Positions 50,415-59,486 of a stretch of DNA of 64,000 bases are shown piece after piece (the first letter of the stretch is position 1; every line of letters starts with the position of its first letter). Origin of the DNA: JAAXKN01 sp036261625 (GTDB lineage Bacteria; Bacteroidota; Ignavibacteria; Ignavibacteriales; SURF-24). The translations under genes were made by a program, and so were the position numbers. A model generated the notes under the pieces. The model made no database searches. It saw only the letters and a program-made list of their open reading frames with translations, and was not told the origin of the DNA. Where the stretch lies: positions 41,220 to 105,219 of the forward strand of contig DATAKL010000048.1 in the NCBI GenBank assembly GCA_036261625.1, given 5' to 3'.

Positions 50415-51422
50415 TTGGAAGATAATATGCAGCAGGCAAAAGTTAAAAGACACAGGCAAAGTGTTCAAAACGACGGGGATGAAGCTGTCAAATCCACGCC
50501 GGTCTACAAAAAGAAAAGGATACTCATCCCTGTTTTCGTTTTCCTCGCACTCATTGCAGCCGGCATTTACTGGTATATGGGTCAGCAGGGATATATTTCC
50601 ACTGATGATGCTTACATAGACGGCAACAGAGCTACTTTAAGTTCCAAAATGCTGGGACGCATAGATTCCCTTACGGTTGACGAGGGAGATACGGTAAAGA
50701 CAAACGAAAACCTGGTTATTCTCGACACGTCGGACCTTAAGGCGCAGGAAAGATCAGCCTCAGCTGCAATCAACAACGCTCAGGAAAGCATCACACTCTC
50801 AAAGGTCAATCTTGAAAAAGCCAAGGACGATTTCCAGAGGGCAAAAACCCAGTTCCAGGATAAAATTATCCCCAAAGAGCAGTACGATCACGCCGCCCGG
50901 GCCCTAGAGGCAGCACAGGCAGAATATAATATTTCAATCTCAAAGGTTGGTACCGCAAAGGCACAGCTCGGAGTAATTCAGACAAACCTGAAGAACACGG
51001 TTATTGTTTCTCCAATGGACGGAGTAGTCTCTAAAAGATGGGTACTTGCCGGAGACGTGGTTCAGCCGGGGCAGCCTATTTTTTCCATTTATGACACAAA
51101 AAACATCTGGGTGACAGCCCAGCTCGAGGAAACAAAAATTTCTAGCGTTAAGCCGGGCGACTCAGTGGAAATTGATGTGGACGCCTATCCCGATCAGCAG
51201 TTTTACGGAAAGGTGCTTCAGATAGGGGCTAATACGGCAAGCCAGTTCTCTCTTATTCCCCCTAACAATGCCTCCGGTAACTTTACAAAAGTTACACAGA
51301 GAATTCCTGTTAAGATTTCTGTTGACGGAAGGATAAAGGATTCCAAGGCCCCTCAAGGCAAACTGTCTCTTCTTCCCGGAATGAGCGTTGAGGTGAGGAT
51401 TAAGGAAGGCGGTGTTAAGTAA
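50415..51422 (+). CDS. HlyD/EmrA-family membrane fusion protein
   Basis: The product is about 335 aa from TTG 50415, which has AAGGAG nine bases upstream; an ATG 18 bases earlier lies inside that site. It has an N-terminal helix (RILIPVFVFLALIAAGIYWYMG), then a biotinyl-lipoyl pattern TDDAYIDGNRATLSSKMLGRIDSLTVDEGDTVKTNENLVILDTSD, coiled-coil helices and a beta-barrel (VVSPMDGVVSKRWVLAGDVVQPGQPIFSIYD). It links the inner-membrane pump to TolC. Part of the export operon. Confidence 0.94.
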   Translation: MEDNMQQAKVKRHRQSVQNDGDEAVKSTPVYKKKRILIPVFVFLALIAAGIYWYMGQQGYISTDDAYIDGNRATLSSKMLGRIDSLTVDEGDTVKTNENLVILDTSDLKAQERSASAAINNAQESITLSKVNLEKAKDDFQRAKTQFQDKIIPKEQYDHAARALEAAQAEYNISISKVGTAKAQLGVIQTNLKNTVIVSPMDGVVSKRWVLAGDVVQPGQPIFSIYDTKNIWVTAQLEETKISSVKPGDSVEIDVDAYPDQQFYGKVLQIGANTASQFSLIPPNNASGNFTKVTQRIPVKISVDGRIKDSKAPQGKLSLLPGMSVEVRIKEGGVK

Positions 51423-51423
51423 G

Positions 51424-53037
51424 ATGGCTCAGAATCAGCTTAGGCACAGGAAGAACGGCTTCCTGAAGCTTGATCAGGAGCATTCTTCCTACAAATGGTG
51501 GGTTCTGGCAAACATCATGGTCGGCACCTTTATGGCCGTTCTCGATTCCACAATTGTAAACGTGGGCCTTACAAAGATTATGACGGCATTCGGGACAAGC
51601 GTGGACAAAATTGAGTGGATCCTGACAGCCTATCTCCTGGTCTTTGCCGTAATGCTCCCCACCTCTGGCTGGGTTGCCGACCACTTCGGGTATAAGAGAA
51701 CTTACTTCCTTGCACTTTTCCTCTTTACCTTCGGGTCATTTTTGTGCAGCCTTTCCTGGAATGAAAATGCACTGATTGCTTTCCGCCTTGTACAGGGCGC
51801 GGGAGCCGGGTTCCTGATGCCGGTAGGTATGGCTATCGTTACGCGCGAGTTTCCCCCCGAGAAAAGAGGTATTGCACTTGGCTTCTGGGGCATTGCGGCT
51901 GCGGCTTCTGTCAGCCTGGGACCCATGATCGGCGGCTATCTGATAGATAATTACAGCTGGCATTCAATTTTTGACGTGAACATCCCTGTAGGCATTCTTG
52001 GCATGGCGGCAACTTATATCATTCAGAGAGAATATAAAACTGAACACTCCCGCTCTTTCGACTTTCTGGGTTTTATTTCCATGACGGTCTTCCTGACGTT
52101 CCTTTTGCTTGCTCTTTCAAACGGAAATGCCTCCTGGAATACGGGCGGATGGTCTTCACCTTTTATTCTCCTTTCCTTTGCCCTGTCAATTCTGGGTTTT
52201 ACCGTATTCATGGCTACCGACCTGTCAATAAAGCATCCGCTCATTGAGTTAAATCTTCTGAAAAATTTTAACTTTTCTGTTACAAACGCCATTTTGTTCA
52301 TCTTCGGAATGGGACTTTTCGGCAGCACGTTCCTGCTGCCCCTTTTTCTGGAAAATTCACTCAACTATACGGCCTTACAGGCAGGACTGGTCTTCTTCCC
52401 CGTCGGGGTACTGCAGGCGGTGGTTTCCCCTGTTTCGGGACTTCTTGCTGATAAGATAAATCCAAAGATACCAGCTTTTATAGGACTCCTTCTTCTGGCT
52501 TTCAGCCTTTACCTGAACAACTTTCTTTCCCTTTATTCGGAACATGCACAGATCATGCTGCCTCTATATATCCGAGGACTGGCAATGGGAATGTTGTTTA
52601 CTCCATTAAGCACCATCGCACTGGCTGACATCCCGAAGCAGAAGATGGCACAGGCATCAGGGTTGTTTAATGTTATAAGACAGATTGGAGGAAGCTTCGG
52701 TGTAGCTATTTTCGGAACTATGCTCACGCGCAGGATGCTCTTCCATACATCTGCTCTCGGCGAAGCTGTAAACCGCTACTCCCCTTCTTTCCAGCAGGTG
52801 CAGTATGGCGTTGGGCATTTTGTCCAGCAGTCCGTAGGAGGAGCGGGAAGCGAAGTTGCAGTAAGATCGCAGGCGCTTATAGCACAGCATGTTGCAAACC
52901 AGGCTTTTGTGCAGGCTATAAATGACGACTTCCTTTTAGCAGCAGGGATTTCTCTTTTATGCCTCGTACCGCTTTTCTTCTTAAAATATAAAAAGAAAAA
53001 AGGTGATAAGGGCGAACATGTGGTGGCAATGGAATAA
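51424..53037 (+). CDS. MFS multidrug efflux pump, DHA2 (EmrB/QacA) family
   Basis: The product is about 537 aa from ATG 51424, one base after the HlyD stop. It has 14 helices. DHA2 motifs are MAVLDSTIVNVGLTKI, LTAYLLVFAVMLPTSGWVADHFGYKR, RLVQGAGAGFLMPVGMAIV and GPMIGGYLIDNYSWHSIFDVNIPVGI. With the HlyD and TolC proteins it forms a three-part export pump across both membranes. Substrates are probably hydrophobic drugs. Confidence 0.95.
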   Translation: MAQNQLRHRKNGFLKLDQEHSSYKWWVLANIMVGTFMAVLDSTIVNVGLTKIMTAFGTSVDKIEWILTAYLLVFAVMLPTSGWVADHFGYKRTYFLALFLFTFGSFLCSLSWNENALIAFRLVQGAGAGFLMPVGMAIVTREFPPEKRGIALGFWGIAAAASVSLGPMIGGYLIDNYSWHSIFDVNIPVGILGMAATYIIQREYKTEHSRSFDFLGFISMTVFLTFLLLALSNGNASWNTGGWSSPFILLSFALSILGFTVFMATDLSIKHPLIELNLLKNFNFSVTNAILFIFGMGLFGSTFLLPLFLENSLNYTALQAGLVFFPVGVLQAVVSPVSGLLADKINPKIPAFIGLLLLAFSLYLNNFLSLYSEHAQIMLPLYIRGLAMGMLFTPLSTIALADIPKQKMAQASGLFNVIRQIGGSFGVAIFGTMLTRRMLFHTSALGEAVNRYSPSFQQVQYGVGHFVQQSVGGAGSEVAVRSQALIAQHVANQAFVQAINDDFLLAAGISLLCLVPLFFLKYKKKKGDKGEHVVAME

Positions 53038-53106
53038 AGAAAACTAAAGTCTTTTCTTTAAACGATAGGGATTATTACTTAAACCGGAGAATTTTAGAGG
53101 ATATTG

Positions 53107-54414
53107 ATGAAAATAATAATTTTGGCATTACTTTTATTTTTTGTTTCTACATATATAACCTACGCTCAGAATGGTGCTCCTGCAGATTCTGTGGATTTAA
53201 CTAAGGCTATTGAGCTTACCTTGCAGAACCACCCTTCTATTAAACAGGCACAGAGCCTTATCGGAACAGCTGAGGCAAGAATTAAACTGCAGGAAACTTC
53301 CTACCAGCCTGAAGTTGAGGCTGATGCCTCATATACGAGGATAGGTCCTGTACCGACATTTGAATTCGGAGGGCTTTCTGCAAAACTTTACCCTGAGAAC
53401 AATTATGATGCACACCTTAGCGGAAAGTACCTGCTCTATGATTTCGGAGAGCGTGATGCCATGCGCGAGCTGACGGCAACATACAAAAATTCAGCCAAGG
53501 ATAACCTTGATTTAATTAAGACCAATCTTGCCTATCAGACCGTGCAGGCATTTTATTCTTTACTGTTCCTGAAGCAGAGCCTTGCTGTAAAAGACCAGCA
53601 GATTGCCTCACTTAACAGCCACCTGCTGGTAACAGAGGCAAAAGTCTCTGCCGGTACGGCCACTGATTTTGACGTTTCGACGACACAGGTTAGAGTTTCT
53701 TCAGCCCTGAACCAGAGGACAGATATACTCAATGAAATCAGCAAACAGGAAATTACGCTCAAAAGTCTTATGGGACTTCCGGAGACTGCTCCTGTAAACG
53801 TTACGGGAAATTTTAATTTTATACCGGAAAATGTGAAAGCTGATTCACTTACCAGCGTTGCTATGAATCAGAGAGGCGAAATAAAACTTGCTCATGACCT
53901 TCAGACCAGCGCAGATAAGCAGAAGGCTGTAGCCCGACTTTCTGACAAGCCTACCCTGAGCCTGGGCGCCGCATACGGCTTCAAGAACGGCTATATCCCA
54001 AATCTGGATGTTCTAAGAGGCAACTGGACGGCTGCAGTCCTCTTCAAATATCCCATTTACAACGGCGAGCGCTCACGATACCAGATGGAGGAATCTGAGG
54101 CAAATTTCCAGTCCTCGCTTGCTAATACGAGCAACGTTGAACTTGGAATAAGAGCAGAGGTCAACCGCGCTGTTTCCGATATCAATGCTGCCCGGGAGCA
54201 GCTGGAAACCGTAAAAGTTCAGGTCGACCATGCCCAAAAGGCTCTCGAAAGAGCCGAGCTGCAGTACAAAGACGGTGTAATCAGCAACCTCGACCTCCTT
54301 GATGCACAGACCGGATTGACCGAGGCCCGCCTTTCGGAGCTGCAGATAATATATAAAAATATCATGAGCCGCTACCAGCTCCGGAGGGCAGCAGGAGATA
54401 AAATCTGGCGATAG
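53107..54414 (+). CDS. TolC-family outer-membrane channel protein
   Basis: The product is about 435 aa from ATG 53107 with AGAGGATA before it. It has a signal peptide (MKIIILALLLFFVSTYITYAQ). Two repeated helical halves carry the outer-membrane efflux pattern: AIELTLQNHPSIKQAQSLIGTAEARIKL and NVELGIRAEVNRAVSDINAAREQLETVKVQVDHAQKALERAELQYKDGVISNLDLLDAQTGLTEARL. It completes the export pump. It ends the operon. Confidence 0.95.
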   Translation: MKIIILALLLFFVSTYITYAQNGAPADSVDLTKAIELTLQNHPSIKQAQSLIGTAEARIKLQETSYQPEVEADASYTRIGPVPTFEFGGLSAKLYPENNYDAHLSGKYLLYDFGERDAMRELTATYKNSAKDNLDLIKTNLAYQTVQAFYSLLFLKQSLAVKDQQIASLNSHLLVTEAKVSAGTATDFDVSTTQVRVSSALNQRTDILNEISKQEITLKSLMGLPETAPVNVTGNFNFIPENVKADSLTSVAMNQRGEIKLAHDLQTSADKQKAVARLSDKPTLSLGAAYGFKNGYIPNLDVLRGNWTAAVLFKYPIYNGERSRYQMEESEANFQSSLANTSNVELGIRAEVNRAVSDINAAREQLETVKVQVDHAQKALERAELQYKDGVISNLDLLDAQTGLTEARLSELQIIYKNIMSRYQLRRAAGDKIWR

Positions 54415-54493
54415 TCTCCTCTCTAAAGATGAACTCTTCTCTGCGGAAGAAATCTGCGGAAGAATAAATTTTGTACTCACGAAAACCATGCTG

Positions 54494-54534
54494 AACCCTG
54501 AAGGATGAAATAATAGTCCTTCAGGGTTCTTGCA
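54494..54534 (+). terminator. Terminator of the export operon
   Basis: AACCCTGAAGGA (54494-54505) pairs perfectly with TCCTTCAGGGTT (54517-54528) around an 11-base loop, 80 bases after the TolC gene stop. The T-tract after it is short (CTTGC). Confidence 0.7.
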
Positions 54535-54688
54535 TCTTAAGGAAGACAGATGCTGCAAAATTACTCTTTTAATTCTCTCCTAAAACGAATGACTCCGACG
54601 GGACGGATTTTTATACTTCCATGCTCTGTCTAAAGATGAATTAAATACTTAAATTTATACAGCAAAGCAACACTCTGGTGGAGAAATA

Positions 54689-55966
54689 ATGAGAATTAAG
54701 TTTATTCTAACGTGGCTTTTTTTATTCCTTTTTTCCGCTCCAGTCCTTCTTAAGGCCGAATCGTATTCCGATCTTAAGAAGCTTTTTGAAAGCAAAAGAT
54801 ATTTTGAACTGAGGGATGCTCTCGAAAAAGAAACCTCTGAGGATATACCAATAATCCTTTTCCTGAAGGGCGCCGTAAGCAACAAGTTTAACCAGCTGGA
54901 CAGGTCCATAAGTTATATCAGAAAATATCTTAAAAAAACGGGCGGTAACCTAAGCGCTGAGTATATGACTGAAAGTTACGATATACTTGCCGATAATTAT
55001 GTAAAATCCTACCAGTACAAAAAAGCTGCCGAAAGCTATCAGGTTATCCTGGACAGATTTACCTCCTTTCTGGATGAGGGAAAGATTGAAGATATAAAAA
55101 ATTCCCTCAGGCTGTGGAATGCATTCCGCGGAGTACCCCCGCAGTCGGTTTCCTTGAAAGGCGACACGAGGCTCAAAACTGAAAAAGACAAGGTCGGGCT
55201 TACTAACATCCCCGTTGAGATAAACGGCAGGAAACTCAAGTTCATCTTTGACACCGGTGCCGGAATCTCCAGCATTACAAAGTCATACGCTCGGATGCTT
55301 CATTTTAGGATTGTTGACGACTCCATTGCGGTTAGCTCTTTTACGGGCAGCACTGTTTACGCCTCACTTGGCATTGCCCCAATAGTTAAAATCGGGAATG
55401 CCGTAATTAAAAATTCAGTATTTCTCATCTTTAATGACAACGACCTTTCTGTCCCCTCTCTCGGCTACCAGTGTAACGGTATAATCGGATTTCCTGTAAT
55501 CGAAAGCCTGGGAGAAGTGACACTTACCAAAAGCGGCAGCCTGATAATTCCTGAAAAAGCGGGCAGGCATTTTGTCCAGAATATGTGCCTGGCAGGATTA
55601 TCCCCTATTATTCTCGGCGAATTTAATGGACGGAAACTTTCTTTTAACCTGGATACCGGAGCCAGAAGTTCAATCCTTTACCAGTCTTTCTTTCAGAATT
55701 ACGAACAAAGTGTAAAAGAAAATTCCGAGATACAGACCAAGGAGTTAGCAGGAGCCGGCGGCTCTAAAAAGCTAACAGTCTACAGGCTTAAAAATTTTAA
55801 TATAAACATCTCCGGAAGGAATGCAGGGCTGGACCAGGTAACGGTTCTTACTGAACCGCTGAATGAAAACAACCTCTATTTTTACGGAAATCTCGGGCAG
55901 GACATAATCGGTCAGTTTGACAGAATGACGCTCAACTTTGAAACTATGAGCCTGATTCTGGAATAA
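54689..55966 (+). CDS. Exported protein with two tandem retropepsin-like domains
   Basis: The product is 425 aa. It has a signal peptide (MRIKFILTWLFLFLFSAPVLLKAE) and a helical TPR-like region (about 25-150). Two aspartyl protease domains follow, each with a D-T-G-A motif: FIFDTGAGISS (Asp188) with YQCNGIIGFPVI later, and FNLDTGARSSI (Asp322) with NLGQDIIGQFD later. Each is one lobe of the retropepsin/pepsin fold, so the two may pair inside one chain. A clear terminator follows. The substrate is unknown. Confidence 0.88.
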   Translation: MRIKFILTWLFLFLFSAPVLLKAESYSDLKKLFESKRYFELRDALEKETSEDIPIILFLKGAVSNKFNQLDRSISYIRKYLKKTGGNLSAEYMTESYDILADNYVKSYQYKKAAESYQVILDRFTSFLDEGKIEDIKNSLRLWNAFRGVPPQSVSLKGDTRLKTEKDKVGLTNIPVEINGRKLKFIFDTGAGISSITKSYARMLHFRIVDDSIAVSSFTGSTVYASLGIAPIVKIGNAVIKNSVFLIFNDNDLSVPSLGYQCNGIIGFPVIESLGEVTLTKSGSLIIPEKAGRHFVQNMCLAGLSPIILGEFNGRKLSFNLDTGARSSILYQSFFQNYEQSVKENSEIQTKELAGAGGSKKLTVYRLKNFNINISGRNAGLDQVTVLTEPLNENNLYFYGNLGQDIIGQFDRMTLNFETMSLILE

Positions 55967-55994
55967 ATATTTAGCTTTATAATTTTACAGATTG

Positions 55995-56032
55995 AAAAGG
56001 CAGAAGTCACTGAACTTCTGCCTTTTACTTTA
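55995..56032. terminator. Bidirectional terminator between convergent genes
   Basis: AAAAGGCAGAAGT (55995-56007) pairs with ACTTCTGCCTTTT (56014-56026). It serves the protease gene on the plus strand and the membrane gene ending at 56048 on the minus strand. Confidence 0.85.
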
Positions 56033-56047
56033 TAATATCAATTTAGT

Positions 56048-56641
56048 TTATGATACTGATTTGCCTGCTTCCGGACCGGCCAGTTTAACAGAAAACAGTT
56101 TGTCCTCCTCACTGAAAAAGCAGAAGAGAATTCCAAGTAAAACGTCAAAAAGAGATGTAAACTGATAATATAAAATCCCCTTTTGAAGCTCCAGAATAAG
56201 ATTGATTAGCTTGAATACTAAAGAAAAGTTGTACACAAGGAAAAGTAAATGGAATACGCTCACATACCCATGCTTCCCGACATAAATGATCATGTAGCGG
56301 ATAAAAAAATAGATAAGTACTATTAGAATAGCGGCAGTCATTAGATCGACATTCTCATACGGCATTAATATTCCCGCGGCCAGGATAAACAGAAGGAAAA
56401 AATAAGCCGGGATACGTTTGATATTTTTATTTAATGACATCACTGAAAGAAGTGCTGCCGCAGCCATTAGAGCATAAACAGGATGATTATTTCTACAGCC
56501 TAACCTGTTGAAAAAGTTCCCAACAGGGTCTCCTATTGCGATGATAATAAAATAATCAAAGAATTTCCCCTTATACTGCCTGAAAGGGGGAAAAGACCAC
56601 ACAATATGTGACAGATATACTATTATAGCAACAATACCCAT
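56048..56641 (-). CDS. Six-helix membrane protein, copy 2 of a tandem pair
   Basis: The product is 197 aa with about six hydrophobic helices. It is clearly homologous to the gene upstream (56702-57289): both begin with VYLSHIxWSxPPFRQYKGKFFxYF, then AIGDP, RLGC, AAAALxSVMxLNK, ILAAGIxMPYExV and FIRYMI. No known family is recognised. It is on the same strand as the two-component operon upstream. The intergenic regions before both genes are also similar, so the duplication covered the promoter. Confidence 0.82.
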   Translation of the reverse strand: MGIVAIIVYLSHIVWSFPPFRQYKGKFFDYFIIIAIGDPVGNFFNRLGCRNNHPVYALMAAAALLSVMSLNKNIKRIPAYFFLLFILAAGILMPYENVDLMTAAILIVLIYFFIRYMIIYVGKHGYVSVFHLLFLVYNFSLVFKLINLILELQKGILYYQFTSLFDVLLGILFCFFSEEDKLFSVKLAGPEAGKSVS

Positions 56642-56700
56642 AATCCTCTTTACAATTTAATATTTAAATAGCAGTTAAATCTACGGTTTACATTAAAAGG

Positions 56701-56720
56701 CTTAGGAATCATAGCTCAAA
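56701..56720. repeat. 20-bp direct repeat, downstream copy
   Basis: The 20 bases CTTAGGAATCATAGCTCAAA cover the last codons and the stop of copy 1 of the tandem membrane genes. The same 20 bases are found at 57347-57366. They mark the ends of the duplicated segment. Confidence 0.9.
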
Positions 56721-57289
56721 TTTCTACTTAACTTAAAAGAAAACCGCTTGTCATCCTCCCTGAAAATGCAGAAGAGAATTCCGAGTATAATTTCAAAGGC
56801 AGTTGTAAAATAAAAGAATACACGTCCTTTCTGGAGATCCAGTGCAACATTGATTAGCTTTAATGCTAAGGAAATGTTGTAAATAAGGAAAAGTATATGA
56901 AATAAACTCACCCGCCCATACTTACCGGTAAAGAAAATCATGTAACGAATAAAATAGTAGATCAATACCATAAAAATAGAGGCAGTCATCAATCTAACTT
57001 CCTCATAAGGCATTATTATTCCTGCAGCCAAGATAACAAGTACAAAAGAGATTGCGGAAGTTTTGCTTAAACTTTTATTTAATGCCATCACTGAAATAAG
57101 TGCTGCTGCTGCAATGGTTGCATTTAATGGATGAGTATTTTTACAGCCTAATCTGATCAGAAAGGCCGCAATAGGATCTCCTATTGCAAAAATAAAAAAG
57201 TAATTAAAGAATTTACCTTTGTACTGCCTGAAAGGAGGGAGAGACCAAATAATATGTGATAAATATACAATGACAGTAATAAGACTCAT
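56702..57289 (-). CDS. Six-helix membrane protein, copy 1 of a tandem pair
   Basis: The product is 195 aa, about 55-60% identical by eye to the next gene. It has the same helices and ends in FKLSRNLSYDS. Its stop and last codons form one copy of a 20-bp direct repeat; the other copy lies 646 bases upstream, at the end of a short ORF that ends in FKIGLALSYDS. A membrane function cannot be named. Its gene follows a NarL-type response regulator on the same strand. Confidence 0.82.
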   Translation of the reverse strand: MSLITVIVYLSHIIWSLPPFRQYKGKFFNYFFIFAIGDPIAAFLIRLGCKNTHPLNATIAAAALISVMALNKSLSKTSAISFVLVILAAGIIMPYEEVRLMTASIFMVLIYYFIRYMIFFTGKYGRVSLFHILFLIYNISLALKLINVALDLQKGRVFFYFTTAFEIILGILFCIFREDDKRFSFKLSRNLSYDS

Positions 57290-57346
57290 AATCTTCTTTT
57301 AATTTAGAATTCACAGCAGTTAATCTAAAGTTTACTTATTCATGAG

Positions 57347-57366
57347 CTTAGGAATCATAGCTCAAA
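57347..57366. repeat. 20-bp direct repeat, upstream copy
   Basis: Identical to 56701-56720. It lies upstream of copy 1 of the membrane gene and within the last codons of a 22-residue ORF, in the position the end of a preceding copy would have. Confidence 0.9.
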
Positions 57367-57416
57367 GCCAGCCCTATCTTAAAAGCACTATATCCAGGGA
57401 CAATTATAATATTCAT
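57348..57416 (-). pseudogene. 22-codon ORF, probable 3' remnant of a lost membrane-gene copy
   Basis: The frame starts at ATG 57416, overlaps the response regulator stop (ATGA) and ends at TAA 57348. Its C-terminus SAFKIGLALSYDS is alignable to RFSFKLSRNLSYDS, the end of copy 1. Either a real short peptide is made by coupling to the response regulator, or this is the tail of a third, mostly deleted copy. The DNA identity at the 3' end favours the latter. Confidence 0.45.
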
Positions 57417-58072
57417 ACTACAATTCTGTTTTTAATTGCATACTTGATCAGCTGAGAGGTGTTTTCAACACCAAGTTTTTTCATAATACTGGAGCGGTGC
57501 GTGTCCACAGTTTTTTTGCCTATCTCAAGAGTCTGTGCTATTTCAGAACTGCTGTAGCCGTCGCAGACAAGTCTTAAGACCTCTATTTCCCTGCGGCTTA
57601 AATCCGTATCCTGGAAGACGACTACCGGATCGGCAGGGGTATTCCTTTCAAGAATTTCCTTTAACTTTTCTTCCGTATAGCCCCTTCCAAAGTATTTGCC
57701 TCCCTGAGCAACCAGCTTAACTGCATAGATAAGTTCTCCTTTAATAATGTTTTTACTCAGGAGTCCCATTCCGCCTGCTTTAAGAATGTGAAAAATAAAT
57801 TCTTCTCCTTCATGGATCGAAAGAAACAATACTTTTGCGTCGGGAAATTTTTTTTTGATTTCAATTATGGCCTCAATTCCCGTCATCCCCGGCATTGAAA
57901 TATCTGAAATGACCACATCAGGCACAAGGGCAGCATACTTCTCAACAAGATCCTGTCCGTTCGAGGCCTCTCCCACCACGTAAAGCCCGGGTATATTTTC
58001 AATGAGGCTGATTATTCCGTCGCGAACAATGCTGTGGTCTTCAGCCACAAGAACTCTAATATCAGAGGGCAT
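57413..58072 (-). CDS. NarL/LuxR-type response regulator
   Basis: The product is 219 aa. The receiver domain is IRVLVAEDHSIVRDGIISLIE, with the phospho-acceptor Asp57 in VVISDISMPG and the Lys region SKNIIKGE. The LuxR HTH LSRREIEVLRLVCDGYSSSEIAQTLEIGKKTVDTHRSSIMKKLGV is at the C-terminus. It overlaps the histidine kinase stop by one base (TAATG), so the pair is coupled. Confidence 0.95.
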   Translation of the reverse strand: MPSDIRVLVAEDHSIVRDGIISLIENIPGLYVVGEASNGQDLVEKYAALVPDVVISDISMPGMTGIEAIIEIKKKFPDAKVLFLSIHEGEEFIFHILKAGGMGLLSKNIIKGELIYAVKLVAQGGKYFGRGYTEEKLKEILERNTPADPVVVFQDTDLSRREIEVLRLVCDGYSSSEIAQTLEIGKKTVDTHRSSIMKKLGVENTSQLIKYAIKNRIVV

Positions 58073-59253
58073 TATAATGCCTCCTTTGAAAAATCGGCTA
58101 CCAGAATAGTTCCATCCTCTTCTGAAGTGGAGATTCTGAAGCAGCCGTTATGACTTTCAGTTCTTTCTTTCATGTTTTTGATTCCCATTCCGTTAAATCC
58201 CTGGTCCGCGTTAAATCCCTTTCCGTCATCGGAAATAATCAGGCGGACAGAGTCATCCTTGTTTATCAGTTGTATGTTAAATTCTTCAGCATGTGAATGT
58301 TTGACAATATTACTGAGAGCTTCCTGTGTAATCCTGTATATCGATGTCTCCAGGTCGCGCTCCAGTCTATCCTTAAGGTTAATGAAGTCAATTGCACCGC
58401 GAATTGTACTTTGTTTCTGGATCGTGCTTACTAGCGAAATCAGAGCCGGCACGAGCCCGATCTCCTCCAGCACACGCGGCTTGAGCACATAAGCGATGCT
58501 TTTAAGATCGGCGATGACCTGTTCTATTATTCGTGAATTACTCAGATAGACAGGTGAATCCTCTTGCCCTGAAAGTTCATAAAGGCTCTTCTGCAGGTTC
58601 ATTTTCAGTATAATCAGGTTTTGCCCTATCCCGTCGTGAAGCTCCCTGGATATTCTCTGCCTTTCCTCTTCAATTTTAGACTGCAGGTACCGGGAAAAAT
58701 TCCTCAGTTCCCGTTCTGATTTTTCAAGCGCTGCCTGGTTCAGTTTCAGCTCAGTAACGTTATGCATATAGATCTGTGCTATATGCAGGTAATTAATGCC
58801 GTTTATATGAATTGCATAATGCTTATCCCGGAAAGAATCATAAAGTGAAAGCACACCGTTATGTGCAATGAAATCGTTCCACACTATTGCAAGTGAAGGG
58901 AAAATTTCCGTCACAAGTCTTCCCATGAATTCCTCAAATCCATTAGCACAGGATGCGGGATTGAGAAAGATAATTTTTCCTGAAGAATTAATTCTTATTA
59001 CCGGATCAGGATCCAGATCGGCAAAAAGAGCCATGAGCCTGGTATTCTGCAGGCTGAGATTCTTCTTCTCCATGGTATGCTTTACCCTCTGCGGAAAGAC
59101 AATGCTGCGCATTGTAATATAGAGGACAACTACTATTATAAGCGATACCAGGATTGATGAATAAACCGGATTATGAAAATCCTTAAAGACATTGAAGTAT
59201 TCTTTTAAATCATCCAGCAGCACATTATTAACAGCAGGGGCAGCCAGAATCAT
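58072..59253 (-). CDS. NarX/DegS-type sensor histidine kinase
   Basis: The product is 393 aa. One membrane helix at about 31-50 follows a short N-terminal region. A PAS-like domain (about 68-165), coiled coil and HisKA_3 (ERQRISRELHDGIGQNL, phospho-acceptor His206) come next, then HATPase (YRITQEALSNIVKHSHAEEFNIQL, ISDDGKGFN, GMGIKNMKER). It partners with the downstream response regulator. Its start is two bases after the small gene upstream. Confidence 0.94.
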   Translation of the reverse strand: MILAAPAVNNVLLDDLKEYFNVFKDFHNPVYSSILVSLIIVVVLYITMRSIVFPQRVKHTMEKKNLSLQNTRLMALFADLDPDPVIRINSSGKIIFLNPASCANGFEEFMGRLVTEIFPSLAIVWNDFIAHNGVLSLYDSFRDKHYAIHINGINYLHIAQIYMHNVTELKLNQAALEKSERELRNFSRYLQSKIEEERQRISRELHDGIGQNLIILKMNLQKSLYELSGQEDSPVYLSNSRIIEQVIADLKSIAYVLKPRVLEEIGLVPALISLVSTIQKQSTIRGAIDFINLKDRLERDLETSIYRITQEALSNIVKHSHAEEFNIQLINKDDSVRLIISDDGKGFNADQGFNGMGIKNMKERTESHNGCFRISTSEEDGTILVADFSKEAL

Positions 59254-59255
59254 AG

Positions 59256-59486
59256 CTATTCCTGGATATATGAAATGAAGGCATCAATGAAGCGGCCGGT
59301 TTTTCTTGGAGGCTCAACCGCCCCGTTTGCAAAATCAATTGCAGCATAAACTGACCTCTCACTCAGCAACGGGAGCTTTTCGAGAATTTCTCTTGAAAGA
59401 TAGTATTTATCCTGATATTCTTCGGAAAATACAACGGCTTCGGTAAGAACTTCCCTCAGAGCTTTTTTCAACTGCTTTTTGTCCAT
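59256..59486 (-). CDS. Small cytosolic protein upstream of the two-component genes
   Basis: The product is 76 aa from ATG 59486 with GAGGGGAAG before it; an upstream ATG has no site. It is helical and charged (MDKKQLKKALREVLTEAVVFSEEYQDKYYLSREILEKL, then PLLSERSVYAAIDFANGAVEPPRKTGRFIDAFISYIQE). It may be an HTH-like or regulatory protein, but no family is recognised. It stands first in an operon with the kinase and regulator. Confidence 0.75.
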   Translation of the reverse strand: MDKKQLKKALREVLTEAVVFSEEYQDKYYLSREILEKLPLLSERSVYAAIDFANGAVEPPRKTGRFIDAFISYIQE

